From positions 1-64,000 of the forward strand of contig JAKFFO010000071.1 of the NCBI GenBank assembly GCA_036675035.1: a stretch of 64,000 nt of DNA, read 5' to 3'. Under the pieces are notes generated by a model. The model saw only the letters and a list, made by a program, of their open reading frames with translations. It searched no databases and was not told the DNA's origin. The first letter of the stretch is position 1. Each line of letters opens with the position of its first letter. Shown here piece by piece: positions 47,184 through 56,463 of the stretch. This stretch comes from MESE01 sp036675035. Its GTDB lineage: Bacteria > Pseudomonadota > Gammaproteobacteria > Burkholderiales > Burkholderiaceae_D. The position numbers and the translations under genes were made by a program.

Positions 47184-47759
47184 TTACACTTTAGACAATG
47201 CTTTCAACGCAAGCTTGATGCCATCCGACACATTGGCGCCGGCGGGCACCTGCTTTAGTGCCAGAGTCGCTTCCTTGTCCGAATAGCCCAGTGCCACCAA
47301 CGCATTCAGGATATCGGAAGTCGCATCGTTCAGCGCGGCGCCGGCGCCACCGAGATCGGCGCCAAGCTTGCCTTTCAGCTCCAACAACAGGCGCTCGGCC
47401 GTTTTCTTGCCGATCCCAGGGACTTTGGTCAGGCGTCCGGCTTCTTGCAATGTCACTGCATGCACCAGGTCGCCAACCGACATGCCGGAAAGGATAGACA
47501 ATGCGGTTCGCGCGCCGACACCGGATATCTTGATGAGCTGTTTGAACACGTTGCGCTCTTCGGCGGTACCGAAACCGTACAGCAAGTGTGCATCTTCGCG
47601 TACCGCAAGATGGGTCAGCAACACCACTTTTTCGCCCAAAGCGGGTAAATTGTAAAAAGTACTCATCGGCACGCCGACTTCATAACCCACGCCATTGCAG
47701 TCGACAATGAGCTGCGGTGGATTTTTCTCAAGTAAAATCCCGGAGAGACGGCCTATCAT
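47184..47759 (-). CDS. ruvA: Holliday junction DNA-binding protein RuvA
   Basis: Tetrameric protein that holds the junction for RuvB. The 191-residue product begins MIGRLSGILLEKNPPQLIVDCNGVGYEV, contains the two helix-hairpin-helix motifs (LIKISGVGARTALSIL near 73 and LTKVPGIGKKTAERLL near 109) and a C-terminal domain (ILNALVALGYSDKEA) that binds RuvB. I start at 47759 by family agreement; the longer frame antiparallel to the membrane gene is not used. Confidence 0.97.
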   Translation of the reverse strand: MIGRLSGILLEKNPPQLIVDCNGVGYEVGVPMSTFYNLPALGEKVVLLTHLAVREDAHLLYGFGTAEERNVFKQLIKISGVGARTALSILSGMSVGDLVHAVTLQEAGRLTKVPGIGKKTAERLLLELKGKLGADLGGAGAALNDATSDILNALVALGYSDKEATLALKQVPAGANVSDGIKLALKALSKV

Positions 47760-47815
47760 GATGGAATGAGCTTTAATTGAATTGCTTGAATCATACAGGA
47801 CAACAAGGCTGGAAA

Positions 47816-48289
47816 ATGCCCACTCCGCTCCACGACATGATTGACAGGAAAGCGCGCCCGGGCCCGGTTCGACGCCTTGTATCCGGGATCGGAAATGTGC
47901 TTGGAATCGTATGGGCTTTGCCGCTAACACTGTTCGGCCTGCTGTTCGCGTTGCCTGTGCTTTTGTGGCGCGGACGGGTGCATTTGGTTCGCACGGCGAC
48001 ACCGGCGCTGATGATCAGCGGCCCTGTCGCGGATTACATGCTGGACCGCCATCCGTTTGGCCCGATGTGCGCAATGGCGATCGGGCATCTGGTGATCGCC
48101 GAAAAACGCGGCCTCACACCACAGGTACTGACTCATGAACTTGCGCATGTGCGGCAAGCGGCATGCTGGGGAATTCTATTTCCGGTTGTCTACCTTGGTG
48201 CCAGCGCGTGGGCAGTATTGCATGGGCAAGATGCATATTGGCATAACGTGTTTGAAGTGGCGGCACGCCAGGCTGAGAAGCATGCATAA
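47816..48289 (+). CDS. Membrane protein with HELAH putative metal site
   Basis: A 157-residue protein with one or two hydrophobic segments near the N-terminus (WALPLTLFGLLFALPVLLW, about 33-51) and another near 130. LTHELAHVRQA (about 112-122) has the HExxH pattern of zinc proteases, and a later His or Glu (NVFEVAARQAE) could be the third ligand. I know of similar uncharacterised proteins in Burkholderiales but no function. ATG 47816 has AAGG upstream. It lies on the opposite strand between ruvC and ruvA and separates them. Confidence 0.75.
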   Translation: MPTPLHDMIDRKARPGPVRRLVSGIGNVLGIVWALPLTLFGLLFALPVLLWRGRVHLVRTATPALMISGPVADYMLDRHPFGPMCAMAIGHLVIAEKRGLTPQVLTHELAHVRQAACWGILFPVVYLGASAWAVLHGQDAYWHNVFEVAARQAEKHA

Positions 48290-48303
48290 GCAGAAATAGC
48301 CTG

Positions 48304-48846
48304 TTAGCCGATCAATCTTCCCCGGCGCATACGCAATCCCTTTTTCGCCAGTTCCGGAGTCAGCGCGCCCAAAACACCCAGCACGTCGCTGCTGTGCGCA
48401 TGACAAATTGCCACGGCCAGCGCGTCGGCGGCATCGGTGCTGGGCGTCCCGGAAAGCATTAACAGCCGCTGGACCATGTCCTGGACCTGCTGTTTTTGCG
48501 CCTTGCCCTGGCCGACCACCGCTTGCTTGACCTGCAACGCCGTGTATTCGGCTACCGAAAGATCAGCTCCCACCAGTGCGCAAATCGCTGCGCCGCGGGC
48601 TTGCCCAAGCAGCAATGTGGATTGCGGATTGACGTTGACGAAGACTTTTTCAATGGCCGCGCAATTCGGCTGATAGGTGCGGATCACTTCCGACACACCG
48701 GTCAGGATCGTCTTCAGCCGCTGCGGAAGATCTTCATCAGGCGTCTTGATGACGCCTGATGCAACGTAGGCAAGCTTGTTGCCTTGCTTGTGAATGACAC
48801 CAAAGCCGGTAATGCGCAAGCCGGGATCGATGCCCAGGATTTTCAT
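48304..48846 (-). CDS. ruvC: Crossover junction endodeoxyribonuclease RuvC
   Basis: Resolves Holliday junctions by paired nicks. The 180-residue RNase H-fold nuclease starts MKILGIDPGLRITGFGVI with the first catalytic Asp (D7). The other acidic residues are in AAIEKVFVNVNPQ (about 63-75) and TDAADALAVAICHAH (about 138-152). It lies 20 bp after purH. I start at 48846; an open frame continues upstream inside purH but is not RuvC-like. Confidence 0.97.
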   Translation of the reverse strand: MKILGIDPGLRITGFGVIHKQGNKLAYVASGVIKTPDEDLPQRLKTILTGVSEVIRTYQPNCAAIEKVFVNVNPQSTLLLGQARGAAICALVGADLSVAEYTALQVKQAVVGQGKAQKQQVQDMVQRLLMLSGTPSTDAADALAVAICHAHSSDVLGVLGALTPELAKKGLRMRRGRLIG

Positions 48847-48866
48847 GATTGGCGTAGTGGTGGCGA

Positions 48867-50432
48867 TCAGTGCCGGAAGTGCCGTGTGCCCGTCAGCAGC
48901 ATGACCACGCCATGCTCGTCGGCCGCATCGATTACTTCCTGGTCGCGCATTGATCCGCCCGGTTGAATCACCGATGTGGCGCCCGCGCCGACTACCACGT
49001 CCAAGCCATCGCGGAACGGGAAAAACGCATCCGATGCGACCGCCGTCCCAACCAGCGACAAACCGGCATTCTGTGCCTTGATAGACGCGATGCGAGCCGA
49101 GTCGATGCGGCTCATCTGACCGGCACCGACGCCCATTGTCATGCCATTGCCGCAAAATACGATCGCATTCGATTTGACGAATTTGGCGACACGCCATGCA
49201 AACATCAAGTCCTGCAGCTGTTGCGGCGTCGGCTGCTTCTTGCTGACGACTCTCAGTTCGGCGTGAAGCACGTTTTTTGCATCGGGCGACTGCACCAGCA
49301 CGCCGCCGCCGACCCGTTTGAAGTCATGCGCGTTCAGCCCGTTACCAACAGGGATTTGCAACAAGCGCACATTCTGCTTGGCAGAAAAAATCTGCCTGGC
49401 CGAGTCGCTGAACGAAGGCGCGATCAGCACTTCGACAAACTGCTTGGCAATCGCTTCCGCCGCGTTGCCATCGATTTCGCAATTGAATGCGATGATCCCG
49501 CCGAAGGCCGACGTGGGATCGGTCTGGAATGCCTTGCTGTAGGCTTCCAGAGCGCTGGCACCGATTGCGACACCGCACGGATTGGCGTGTTTGATGATGA
49601 CGCAGGCAGTTTCATCGAGCGTCTTCACGCATTCCCATGCCGCATCGGCATCGGCAATATTGTTGTAAGACAGCTCCTTGCCCTGCAATTGCGTGTAGTT
49701 GGCCAGCGCGCCATCGACCGAGCTGATGTCGCGGTAGAACGCGGCCGATTGATGCGGATTTTCGCCGTAGCGCATTTCCTGCACTTTCTCGAAATGCAGA
49801 TTCAAGGTGGCCGGATACGGACTGCGCGTGGTGTGCTGCTTGTCCGTACCTAGCGACGTGAAGTAATTGGTGATTGAGCCATCGTACTGGGCCGTGTGGG
49901 CAAACACTTTTTTCGCAAGCGCGAACTTGGTTTCATGGCTGACTTCACCATTCTGCGTTTGCAGCTCGCCCAATACCTGGCTGTAATCCGCCGGATCGCA
50001 GATGACCACGACGTCCTTGTGGTTCTTGGCGGAGGAACGCAGCATTGCCGGCCCGCCGATATCGATATTCTCGATTGCGTCTTCCAGCGTGCATTGCTCT
50101 CGTGCGACAGTTTTCTGAAACGGATACAGGTTGACGACCACCATGTCGATGGTCGGGATGCCATGTTTTTCCAGCGCTGCCGTATGTTCCGGAAAATCCC
50201 GGCGCGCCAGGATTCCACCGTGGACTTTCGGATGCAGCGTTTTGACCCGACCATCCAGCATTTCCGGAAAACCGGTGTAATCGGCCACTTCGGTCACAGC
50301 TATGCCATTGTCGGCCAATAGCTTTGCGGTGCCACCGGTCGAAAGGATTTTGACATTCATCTGCGCCAATGCACGCGCAAAGTCGAGGATACCGGTCTTG
50401 TCCGAGACGGAAATAAGGGCTTGTTTGATCAT
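48867..50432 (-). CDS. purH: Bifunctional AICAR transformylase/IMP cyclohydrolase
   Basis: Catalyses the last two steps of IMP synthesis. The 521-residue product contains the cyclohydrolase domain (about 1-200; SVSDKTGILDFA, GGTAKLL, YTGFPEMLDGRVKTLHP) and the transformylase domain with the catalytic IIKHANPCGVAIG segment (about 262-274) and SDAFFPFRDGLD further on. It follows fis after a 144-bp gap and precedes ruvC closely. Confidence 0.97.
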   Translation of the reverse strand: MIKQALISVSDKTGILDFARALAQMNVKILSTGGTAKLLADNGIAVTEVADYTGFPEMLDGRVKTLHPKVHGGILARRDFPEHTAALEKHGIPTIDMVVVNLYPFQKTVAREQCTLEDAIENIDIGGPAMLRSSAKNHKDVVVICDPADYSQVLGELQTQNGEVSHETKFALAKKVFAHTAQYDGSITNYFTSLGTDKQHTTRSPYPATLNLHFEKVQEMRYGENPHQSAAFYRDISSVDGALANYTQLQGKELSYNNIADADAAWECVKTLDETACVIIKHANPCGVAIGASALEAYSKAFQTDPTSAFGGIIAFNCEIDGNAAEAIAKQFVEVLIAPSFSDSARQIFSAKQNVRLLQIPVGNGLNAHDFKRVGGGVLVQSPDAKNVLHAELRVVSKKQPTPQQLQDLMFAWRVAKFVKSNAIVFCGNGMTMGVGAGQMSRIDSARIASIKAQNAGLSLVGTAVASDAFFPFRDGLDVVVGAGATSVIQPGGSMRDQEVIDAADEHGVVMLLTGTRHFRH

Positions 50433-50576
50433 GATATTGACGACATGGAGTGATAGATAGGTAAAAACAGAATACGGGTGAAGGATAGCCGCGCAGATAA
50501 AAACGGCAAGAAAGATGGAATAGCGAGTCTGTTCCGTTTACCTTATTTCCTTCCCGGCCCCGGGCAGGCGGATAGT

Positions 50577-50810
50577 CTAAATAAGTCCATGCTGCTGCAG
50601 CTTTTTGCGCAGCGTGTTGCGGTTAATGCCAAGCATATCGGCGGCCAGCGATTGATTGCCGTCGGCGCGGGCCATCACCGCTTCGAGAATCGGCTTTTCA
50701 ACGGTGGACACGACCATTTCATAGACATTGGATGGCGCCTGCTCTCCCAAATCCTTGAAATATTTTTCAAGGCTTTTCTTGACGACGTCCTGGATACTGT
50801 CTTTGCTCAT
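50577..50810 (-). CDS. fis: Nucleoid-associated protein Fis
   Basis: A small DNA-bending regulator of rRNA promoters, recombination and topology. The 77-residue product has the C-terminal helix-turn-helix MARADGNQSLAADMLGINRNTLRKKLQQHGL (about 47-76; shown here only as known segments), nearly identical to other beta-proteobacterial Fis. The start at 50810 (MSKDSIQD) is the family start; a longer frame reaches 50873 inside dusB. It lies 40 bp after dusB, the classic dusB-fis pair. Confidence 0.95.
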   Translation of the reverse strand: MSKDSIQDVVKKSLEKYFKDLGEQAPSNVYEMVVSTVEKPILEAVMARADGNQSLAADMLGINRNTLRKKLQQHGLI

Positions 50811-50850
50811 TGTGTGCGATGTCTCAAACTTGTCGTTCTTCTCGATGGCT

Positions 50851-51867
50851 TCAAGCGGCCAGTTTTTCTTCAATCAGACGATATTGTAACCGCTCGCCAT
50901 GTGCCAATTGATTTTCAAAAAAACTATCTACGGCCACAAGCTGGTCATCGCAATTTTCGAGTTCGTTCATTTTCTGCCGGAACGCCTCGCCACCGACCAG
51001 ATCCCGCACATACCAGCCGATATGCTTGCGCGCGGTACGCACCCCGAGATACGCGCCATAAAACGCATAGTGCGCCTGCAAATGCTCATGCATCAGGGTA
51101 CGCACTTCAGCAATCATCGGGGGCGGCAAATGTTGGCCGGTACATAAAAAGAAATCGATTTCGCGGAAAATCCATGGACGGCCTTGTGCAGCACGGCCAA
51201 TCATCACGGCATCGGCGCCGGTCGTATCGAGCACGAATTTTGCCTTTTCCGGTGACGTTATATCTCCGTTTGCGACAACCGGAATTGACACAGCCGCCTT
51301 TACCGCTGCCACAGTGTCATATTCGGCAGCGCCACTATAGCCATCGGCACGCGTACGTCCATGCAAGGTGAGCATGGCGATGCCGCTTGCTTGTGCGATG
51401 CGGGCAATATTCAATGCATTTTTGTGCTGCCGATCCCATCCGGTACGAAATTTCAATGTAACCGGGACATTCACCGCGGCAACCACGGAATCCAGGATTT
51501 CGCCAACCAGTTTTTCATTCTGCAGCAAAGCCGAGCCGCACCAGCTGTTGCAAACTTTCTTGACCGGGCAGCCCATATTGATGTCGATGATTTGCGCACC
51601 GCGGTCGACGTTGAATTTTGCGCATTCGGCCAGCATCGCTGGATCGGCTCCGGCGATCTGCACCGCTTTGGGCTCCATTTCGCCGGTGTGATCTGTTCGT
51701 CGCGCAGACTTTTCCGTCGCCCACAGGCGTGGATTGGATGCAGCCATTTCAGATACCGCGTAGCCCGCACCGAGCTGCTTGCAAAGCTGCCGGAAAGGCC
51801 GGTCCGTCACACCGGCCATTGGCGCGACGAAGACGTTATTGCGAAGGAGGTAGGGGCCAATATTCAT
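50851..51867 (-). CDS. dusB: tRNA-dihydrouridine synthase B
   Basis: FMN-dependent enzyme that reduces uridine in tRNA D-loops. The 338-residue product shows NNVFVAPMAGVTDRPFRQLC (about 9-28), the catalytic cysteine in GCPVKKVCNSWCGSALLQ (about 99-116), TLHGRTRADGYSG near 170 and MIGRAAQGRPWIF near 223. It is the first gene of the dusB-fis-purH-ruvCAB series. Length and motifs are typical. Confidence 0.96.
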   Translation of the reverse strand: MNIGPYLLRNNVFVAPMAGVTDRPFRQLCKQLGAGYAVSEMAASNPRLWATEKSARRTDHTGEMEPKAVQIAGADPAMLAECAKFNVDRGAQIIDINMGCPVKKVCNSWCGSALLQNEKLVGEILDSVVAAVNVPVTLKFRTGWDRQHKNALNIARIAQASGIAMLTLHGRTRADGYSGAAEYDTVAAVKAAVSIPVVANGDITSPEKAKFVLDTTGADAVMIGRAAQGRPWIFREIDFFLCTGQHLPPPMIAEVRTLMHEHLQAHYAFYGAYLGVRTARKHIGWYVRDLVGGEAFRQKMNELENCDDQLVAVDSFFENQLAHGERLQYRLIEEKLAA

Positions 51868-51998
51868 GGCAAAAGGGGTTGGCGAAAAGACGCTATTTTA
51901 TCCCCAGAACCGCGCCGTACCCTAGCAATCCGGCTTGAACACTGGATATCCGGCGTAATGCCGATTAGGTCATGCCGGCTGAACTGCCTTGCATGCGC

Positions 51999-53078
51999 TT
52001 ATAACGGCAATTCGTCAGATACCCCCGACGTGCTTTGATTGGCATGCAATATGAAGTCATCGACGCCGATAATCTGCTTGGAATAAGTTGCGACACCAAC
52101 CGTCAGCGCCAGACGGACCGACCAGTTTTTAACCGTAACCGGATGTACCAGGAAATAATCCTGAATGCGTTGCGCCAACGTCATCGCTTCGTTGGCATTT
52201 GCCTGCGGCAAAATATACAAGAATTCGATGCCGGTCCAGCGCCCGCCGTTGTCTTGCGGACGCAGCTGCAAGCCCACGTCTTTGGCAAATGCAGCCAGAA
52301 TCGCATCAGACGCCAGCCAACCGTAGACGTCATTGAGCTTGTTAAAGTCCTTGATTCGGCAGATGAGGATGGACAATGGTTCATCCGTCTGCTCGCTGTG
52401 CGCCATATGCTTTTCAAGAACCTGCACGGTATGCCGCCGGTTCATCAGCCCGGTCAGCGGATCCTGCTGCGCCTTTTGCGTGAGCATATTCATCAGATTC
52501 GATTGCTTCCAGATGATCTCCGCAACATGGCAAAACGCCTGGAACAGCGCCGTATCCATGCGACTGAAATAATCTTGGGTGTCGGCGTAAAACACGATCA
52601 TGCCGCGCAAGCTGCGTTTTTCGAACCGCAGCGGAATTGCCAGCGCGGAGCGCACCGAACAACCTGTCGAATTTTCGCGCCAGGGCGCAAACAACCCGCC
52701 CAGCCCAACGTGCGATTCGCCATTACCGGCAAATACCTGGGAATGTGGTCCTGCTGCATCAAAACAATTGCTGGGCAAATTCCAGTCCGCGCTTTCGCTT
52801 GCACATTCGCCTACCGCCGCGAACGGGGCAGCGTGTTCGGAGTCGCTCTTGCAGAAACCGAACCACACGAACCGCAGATGGGAACTTCCGCCCAGTATTG
52901 CGTCACACAAAAGACGAATATTTTCGCGCCCGCTGTACGATTGCGGCAGCGTTTCCAGCAGAGAATACAGCGCCGTCGCCAAAGAAGCATGTTCGGCATC
53001 CGCACCATGCCGATTCGGTGCCGGGTTTTTCGAGGCAGTGGTTTCGGGCTGATGTGATAAAAATGGATTAAGTCTCAT
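51999..53078 (-). CDS. GAF-GGDEF protein with degenerate active site
   Basis: A 359-residue soluble protein. The N-terminal half looks like a GAF sensor domain (about 40-195; ALAIPLRFEKRSLRGMIVFYAD). The C-terminal half is a GGDEF fold (DPLTGLMNRRHTVQVLEKHM at about 206), but the active-site loop reads TGIEF (GRWTGIEFLYI, about 287) and the metal segment is CRIKDFNKLNDVYG. Loss of the GG signature and of the RxxD site argues that it does not make c-di-GMP; it may be a sensor or GTP-binding partner. It stands alone. Confidence 0.8.
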   Translation of the reverse strand: MRLNPFLSHQPETTASKNPAPNRHGADAEHASLATALYSLLETLPQSYSGRENIRLLCDAILGGSSHLRFVWFGFCKSDSEHAAPFAAVGECASESADWNLPSNCFDAAGPHSQVFAGNGESHVGLGGLFAPWRENSTGCSVRSALAIPLRFEKRSLRGMIVFYADTQDYFSRMDTALFQAFCHVAEIIWKQSNLMNMLTQKAQQDPLTGLMNRRHTVQVLEKHMAHSEQTDEPLSILICRIKDFNKLNDVYGWLASDAILAAFAKDVGLQLRPQDNGGRWTGIEFLYILPQANANEAMTLAQRIQDYFLVHPVTVKNWSVRLALTVGVATYSKQIIGVDDFILHANQSTSGVSDELPL

Positions 53079-53212
53079 GAAAATTCCCGGCGTCGGTAAA
53101 TCGTGAATCGATTGTTATTCAAGCAAGCGCTCCTACACTGAAAAACAAGCGGGGATCACATATGTTTTTAATGCGGTTGATGCCTTACGGAAATTATATG
53201 CGCGACCGAAAC

Positions 53213-53857
53213 TTATTTGTCGATTTCATCCAGCACTGTCTGCGTCAAGTGCATGACGTTGCTCCATTCTGCAACCTGTAATTCAGCACCGTTACACACA
53301 ATTCGATTAATGCTTGCATTGAAGATATCAAAATCACGAGGTGACAATAATCCAACACCCGTGGCTGCCCGGTATGCACATTCCAGTACCCCGCCATGAG
53401 TAACCAGAGCAATTTTCCTGTTTTGATAATGTGAAGCGAGGCGGATGATCGTGCTTACCGCCCGCTCATAAAATTCGCGCAGGGTTTCCGCTTTGCGCTC
53501 CCCTTCCGGAAAGCGTGCATCGATCTCGCGCGCCTGCCACGCAGCATAGGCTTCCGGAAAACGCCCGGCGATATCGCTATACAGCACACCCTCGAACGCA
53601 CCATAGCATCGTTCACGCAATCCGGAGTCGAGTTCTATTTCCATGCCACGCGGCATTGCGATTGCCTGTGCCGTCTGCCGCGCGCGCTGCAAATCACTGG
53701 AGACCACAACATCAAGGTGCTCATTCAGGAGCGCTCGCCCAAGCGCTGCCGCTTGCCGCTCGCCTTCTGCATTGAGCGCAATATCCAGATGGCCTTGCAG
53801 GCGCTTTACCGCGTTCCATTCCGTCTCGCCGTGCCGGATCAATATAATTTCAGTCAT
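53213..53857 (-). CDS. Histidine phosphatase family protein (GpmB/CobC-like)
   Basis: A 214-residue phosphohydrolase with the catalytic RHG motif at the start (ILIRHGETEWNAVKRLQGHLD, about 5-25), the second half VVSSDLQRARQTAQ (about 52-65), the acid/base Glu in GLRERCYGAFEG (about 80-91) and the second His in ALVTHGGVLE (about 150-159). Such enzymes include phosphoglycerate mutases and alpha-ribazole phosphatases; which applies cannot be said. It ends a minus-strand run with the YbhB-like gene, 14 bp apart. Confidence 0.9.
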   Translation of the reverse strand: MTEIILIRHGETEWNAVKRLQGHLDIALNAEGERQAAALGRALLNEHLDVVVSSDLQRARQTAQAIAMPRGMEIELDSGLRERCYGAFEGVLYSDIAGRFPEAYAAWQAREIDARFPEGERKAETLREFYERAVSTIIRLASHYQNRKIALVTHGGVLECAYRAATGVGLLSPRDFDIFNASINRIVCNGAELQVAEWSNVMHLTQTVLDEIDK

Positions 53858-53871
53858 GTGATTCCATTCGG

Positions 53872-54525
53872 TTATCTTGTCGCCGACTGTGCCACCGCCG
53901 GATTCAAGCTATAGGTACCGACAATGCTTGCTTCGGCCAGAATATGATTGCGAATCGCATCACGTACTTGCGCACCGGTGAATTTTCCTTCGACCGGCAA
54001 TCGCGCGATATTCACTGCATACATTGTGAAAACATAATGATGAATTATCGAATCGTTCCACGGTGGGCAAGGGCCGTCATAGCCGAAATAATCGCCCGCC
54101 ATGTCCGAGTCGCCGGCAAACCAGCCGGTATAGTCGTTGAGGCCCTGACGGGCGCCGGTCGTTGCATGACTGGCTATTTCAGGGCCGGATTTTCCGTGCG
54201 GTTGTATGCCGTCGGAAAATTCGCCGGCCTGTATCATTTTCAAGTTCGCCGGCAAGTCAACCAGAACCCAATGAAAGAAATCGACGCGCGGCAAATCCGC
54301 CGGCACCGTTTTTCCTTCCTGATTCACATCGTCACCACGTGACGGCACATCGCGGTCGTGGCAGATCAGCACCAATGACTTTGCCTCGTTCGGAACATCG
54401 TTCCAGGCGAGATGGGGATTTCTGTTATTGGCAAGGGCAACATGTGCCACCGGATCAATGACGCCAAACGCAAACTGGCCTGGAATAGTGGCTCCGTCCC
54501 TGAATGAATCGCTCCAAAGTTTCAT
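53872..54525 (-). CDS. YbhB/YbcL family (PEBP, Raf kinase inhibitor-like) protein
   Basis: A 217-residue cytoplasmic PEBP-fold protein. Family motifs are NPHLAWNDVPNEAKSLVLICHDRDVP (about 37-60, in segments), HWVLVDLP (about 85), GYDGPCPPW (about 150-158) and HHYVFTMYA (about 163). Bacterial YbhB proteins have no agreed function. ATG 54525 is chosen because AGGAG lies six bases upstream; ATG 54531 would touch that site. It is between dtd and the phosphatase gene. Confidence 0.88.
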   Translation of the reverse strand: MKLWSDSFRDGATIPGQFAFGVIDPVAHVALANNRNPHLAWNDVPNEAKSLVLICHDRDVPSRGDDVNQEGKTVPADLPRVDFFHWVLVDLPANLKMIQAGEFSDGIQPHGKSGPEIASHATTGARQGLNDYTGWFAGDSDMAGDYFGYDGPCPPWNDSIIHHYVFTMYAVNIARLPVEGKFTGAQVRDAIRNHILAEASIVGTYSLNPAVAQSATR

Positions 54526-54605
54526 GCTCATCTCCTGTGGTGTGCAAATCAAATTGAATTGGATACAGCTTGCTGACCCTCGTTCAGAAAACCGGCATGC
54601 AAGTT

Positions 54606-55055
54606 CTATGGTTGCGGCTTTACCTGCAGCCAGAAGGTGACCGGCCCATCGTTAATCAATGACACCTGCATATGCGCGCCGAAGCGCCCTGTTTCGACCA
54701 CCGGGTGCCTTGCCCGCGCTTGCGCAACGAAATAATCGAACAGCGCCGCGCCCTTTTCGGGGGCGGCCGCCGGCGTGAATGACGGCCGCGTTCCGGATCG
54801 GGTATCCGCGGCCAGCGTAAATTGCGGCACCAGCAGCAGGCCGCCTGCTACATCAGCGACACTTCGGTTCATCTTGCCGTTGTCGTCCGAAAATACACGG
54901 TATGCGAGAAGCTTGCTTAGTAACGCATCGGCTTGCATTTCTGTGTCGTCGCGTTCCGCACAAATCAAAGCCATCAAGCCGGCACCGATCGCAGCTATCG
55001 TGGCCCCCTCAACCGCTACTGATGCGTGCGTCACACGCTGCAGCAAACCGATCAA
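54606..55055 (-). CDS. dtd: D-aminoacyl-tRNA deacylase
   Basis: Hydrolyses D-amino acids mischarged on tRNA. The 149-residue product begins MIGLLQRVTHASV, has GLLLVPQFTLAADTRSGTRPSF (about 70-91, in which canonical SQFTL reads PQFTL) and the Gly-cisPro motif in NDGPVTFWLQ (about 135-144). The replacement of Ser by Pro in the first motif is worth noting but I believe it recurs in betaproteobacteria. It overlaps tyrS by 4 bp, so both are translationally coupled. Confidence 0.94.
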   Translation of the reverse strand: MIGLLQRVTHASVAVEGATIAAIGAGLMALICAERDDTEMQADALLSKLLAYRVFSDDNGKMNRSVADVAGGLLLVPQFTLAADTRSGTRPSFTPAAAPEKGAALFDYFVAQARARHPVVETGRFGAHMQVSLINDGPVTFWLQVKPQP

Positions 55056-56323
55056 TTCAATGTCACCCGTGCGAATTTCCGCTTTCCGACTTGCACCACA
55101 AAAGTCCCCGCTTCCAGCCGCAAGCCCTTGTCACTGACGGCGGCGCCATCGATACGCACACCGCCTTGCTCCACCATGCGCAAGGCCTCGGAAGTAGACG
55201 GGCAAAGATTGGCTTGCTTCAGTACCTGCCCAATCCCGAGCGGCGCCCCGGTCAGCAAAACTTGCGGGATATCGTCGGGTATGCCGCCTCTTGCGCGATT
55301 GTTGAAATCCTGCAACGCATCTTCGGCGGCACGGCGGGAATGGAATCGCTCCACGATCTCCTGCGCCAATAACACCTTGATATCGCGTGGATTGCGTCCC
55401 CCGTCGACTTCTTGCTTGAATCGCGAAATTTCAGCAATTGAGCGAAACGACAGCAAATCGTAGTATCGCCACATCATCACGTCGGAAATGCTCATCACCT
55501 TGGCGAACATGGTATTGGCGGGCTCGGTTATACCAATATAGTTGCCTTTGGATTTGGACATCTTCTCGACCCCGTCCAATCCTTCGAGCAGCGGCATGGT
55601 AAGAACGCATTGCGGCTCCTGCCCATAATTTTTCTGCAATTCGCGGCCGACCAGCAGATTGAATTTCTGGTCGGTCCCGCCGAGCTCCAGGTCCGAGCGT
55701 AATGCGACGGAATCGTACCCTTGCATCAGCGGATACAGGAGTTCATGCACCGAAATCGGCGTACCTGCCTTGAAGCGCTTGGTAAAATCTTCACGCTCCA
55801 GAATGCGGGCCACTGTATATTTTGCAGCCAGCTCGATCATTCCACGCGCGCCGAGCGGATCGGACCATTCGGAGTTGTATCGGATTTCAGTCCTGGCGGG
55901 ATCCAGAACCAGGCTGGCTTGAGCAAAGTAGGTTTTGGCATTTTGCTCGATCTGCTCTCGCGTCAACGGCGGCCGAGTAACGTTTCGGCCCGAGGGGTCG
56001 CCGATCATCGACGTAAAATCGCCAATCAAAAATATTACCGTATGGCCTAAATCTTGCAGTTGACGCATCTTGTTGAGCACGACTGTATGCCCGAGATGCA
56101 AATCCGGCGCGGTCGGGTCCAGCCCCAGCTTGATTCGCAGCGGCTTGCCGGTTCTTTCAGAACTTACCAGCTTCTGCGCGAATTCTCCCTCGATCAGTAG
56201 TTCGTCGATGCCGCGCTTGGTGATCGCCATTGCCTCCTGCACAACATCGGATAATACGAGCGATTTCTGAGGAGCGCCATCAAGCGGTGCAGGTGATTTG
56301 TTTGACAATTGATCTGCGTCCAT
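55052..56323 (-). CDS. tyrS: Tyrosyl-tRNA synthetase
   Basis: Class I synthetase for tRNA-Tyr. The 423-residue product has the HIGH-type LHLGHTVVL (about 75-83), the tyrosine-binding region (LMQGYDSVALRSDLELGGTDQ), the KMSKS motif VEKMSKSKGNYIG (about 252-264) and a C-terminal S4 RNA-binding domain (CPSTSEALRMVEQGGVRIDG). I start at 56323 (MDADQLSNK); an open frame runs 125 codons further but lies in non-coding upstream DNA. dtd follows with a 4-bp overlap. Confidence 0.96.
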   Translation of the reverse strand: MDADQLSNKSPAPLDGAPQKSLVLSDVVQEAMAITKRGIDELLIEGEFAQKLVSSERTGKPLRIKLGLDPTAPDLHLGHTVVLNKMRQLQDLGHTVIFLIGDFTSMIGDPSGRNVTRPPLTREQIEQNAKTYFAQASLVLDPARTEIRYNSEWSDPLGARGMIELAAKYTVARILEREDFTKRFKAGTPISVHELLYPLMQGYDSVALRSDLELGGTDQKFNLLVGRELQKNYGQEPQCVLTMPLLEGLDGVEKMSKSKGNYIGITEPANTMFAKVMSISDVMMWRYYDLLSFRSIAEISRFKQEVDGGRNPRDIKVLLAQEIVERFHSRRAAEDALQDFNNRARGGIPDDIPQVLLTGAPLGIGQVLKQANLCPSTSEALRMVEQGGVRIDGAAVSDKGLRLEAGTFVVQVGKRKFARVTLN

Positions 56324-56463
56324 AGGTCTAAGGAAAATGAAATTTAAGGAAAAATCCGTGCAATGCGTTTGATATAATTCCCCTCCAACCAACCTTGCCG
56401 TCTGACAACTCAGCAGAAATCCTGAGAAGGTAATCAGGGAAACGGTAAATTTTAACGTATTGC

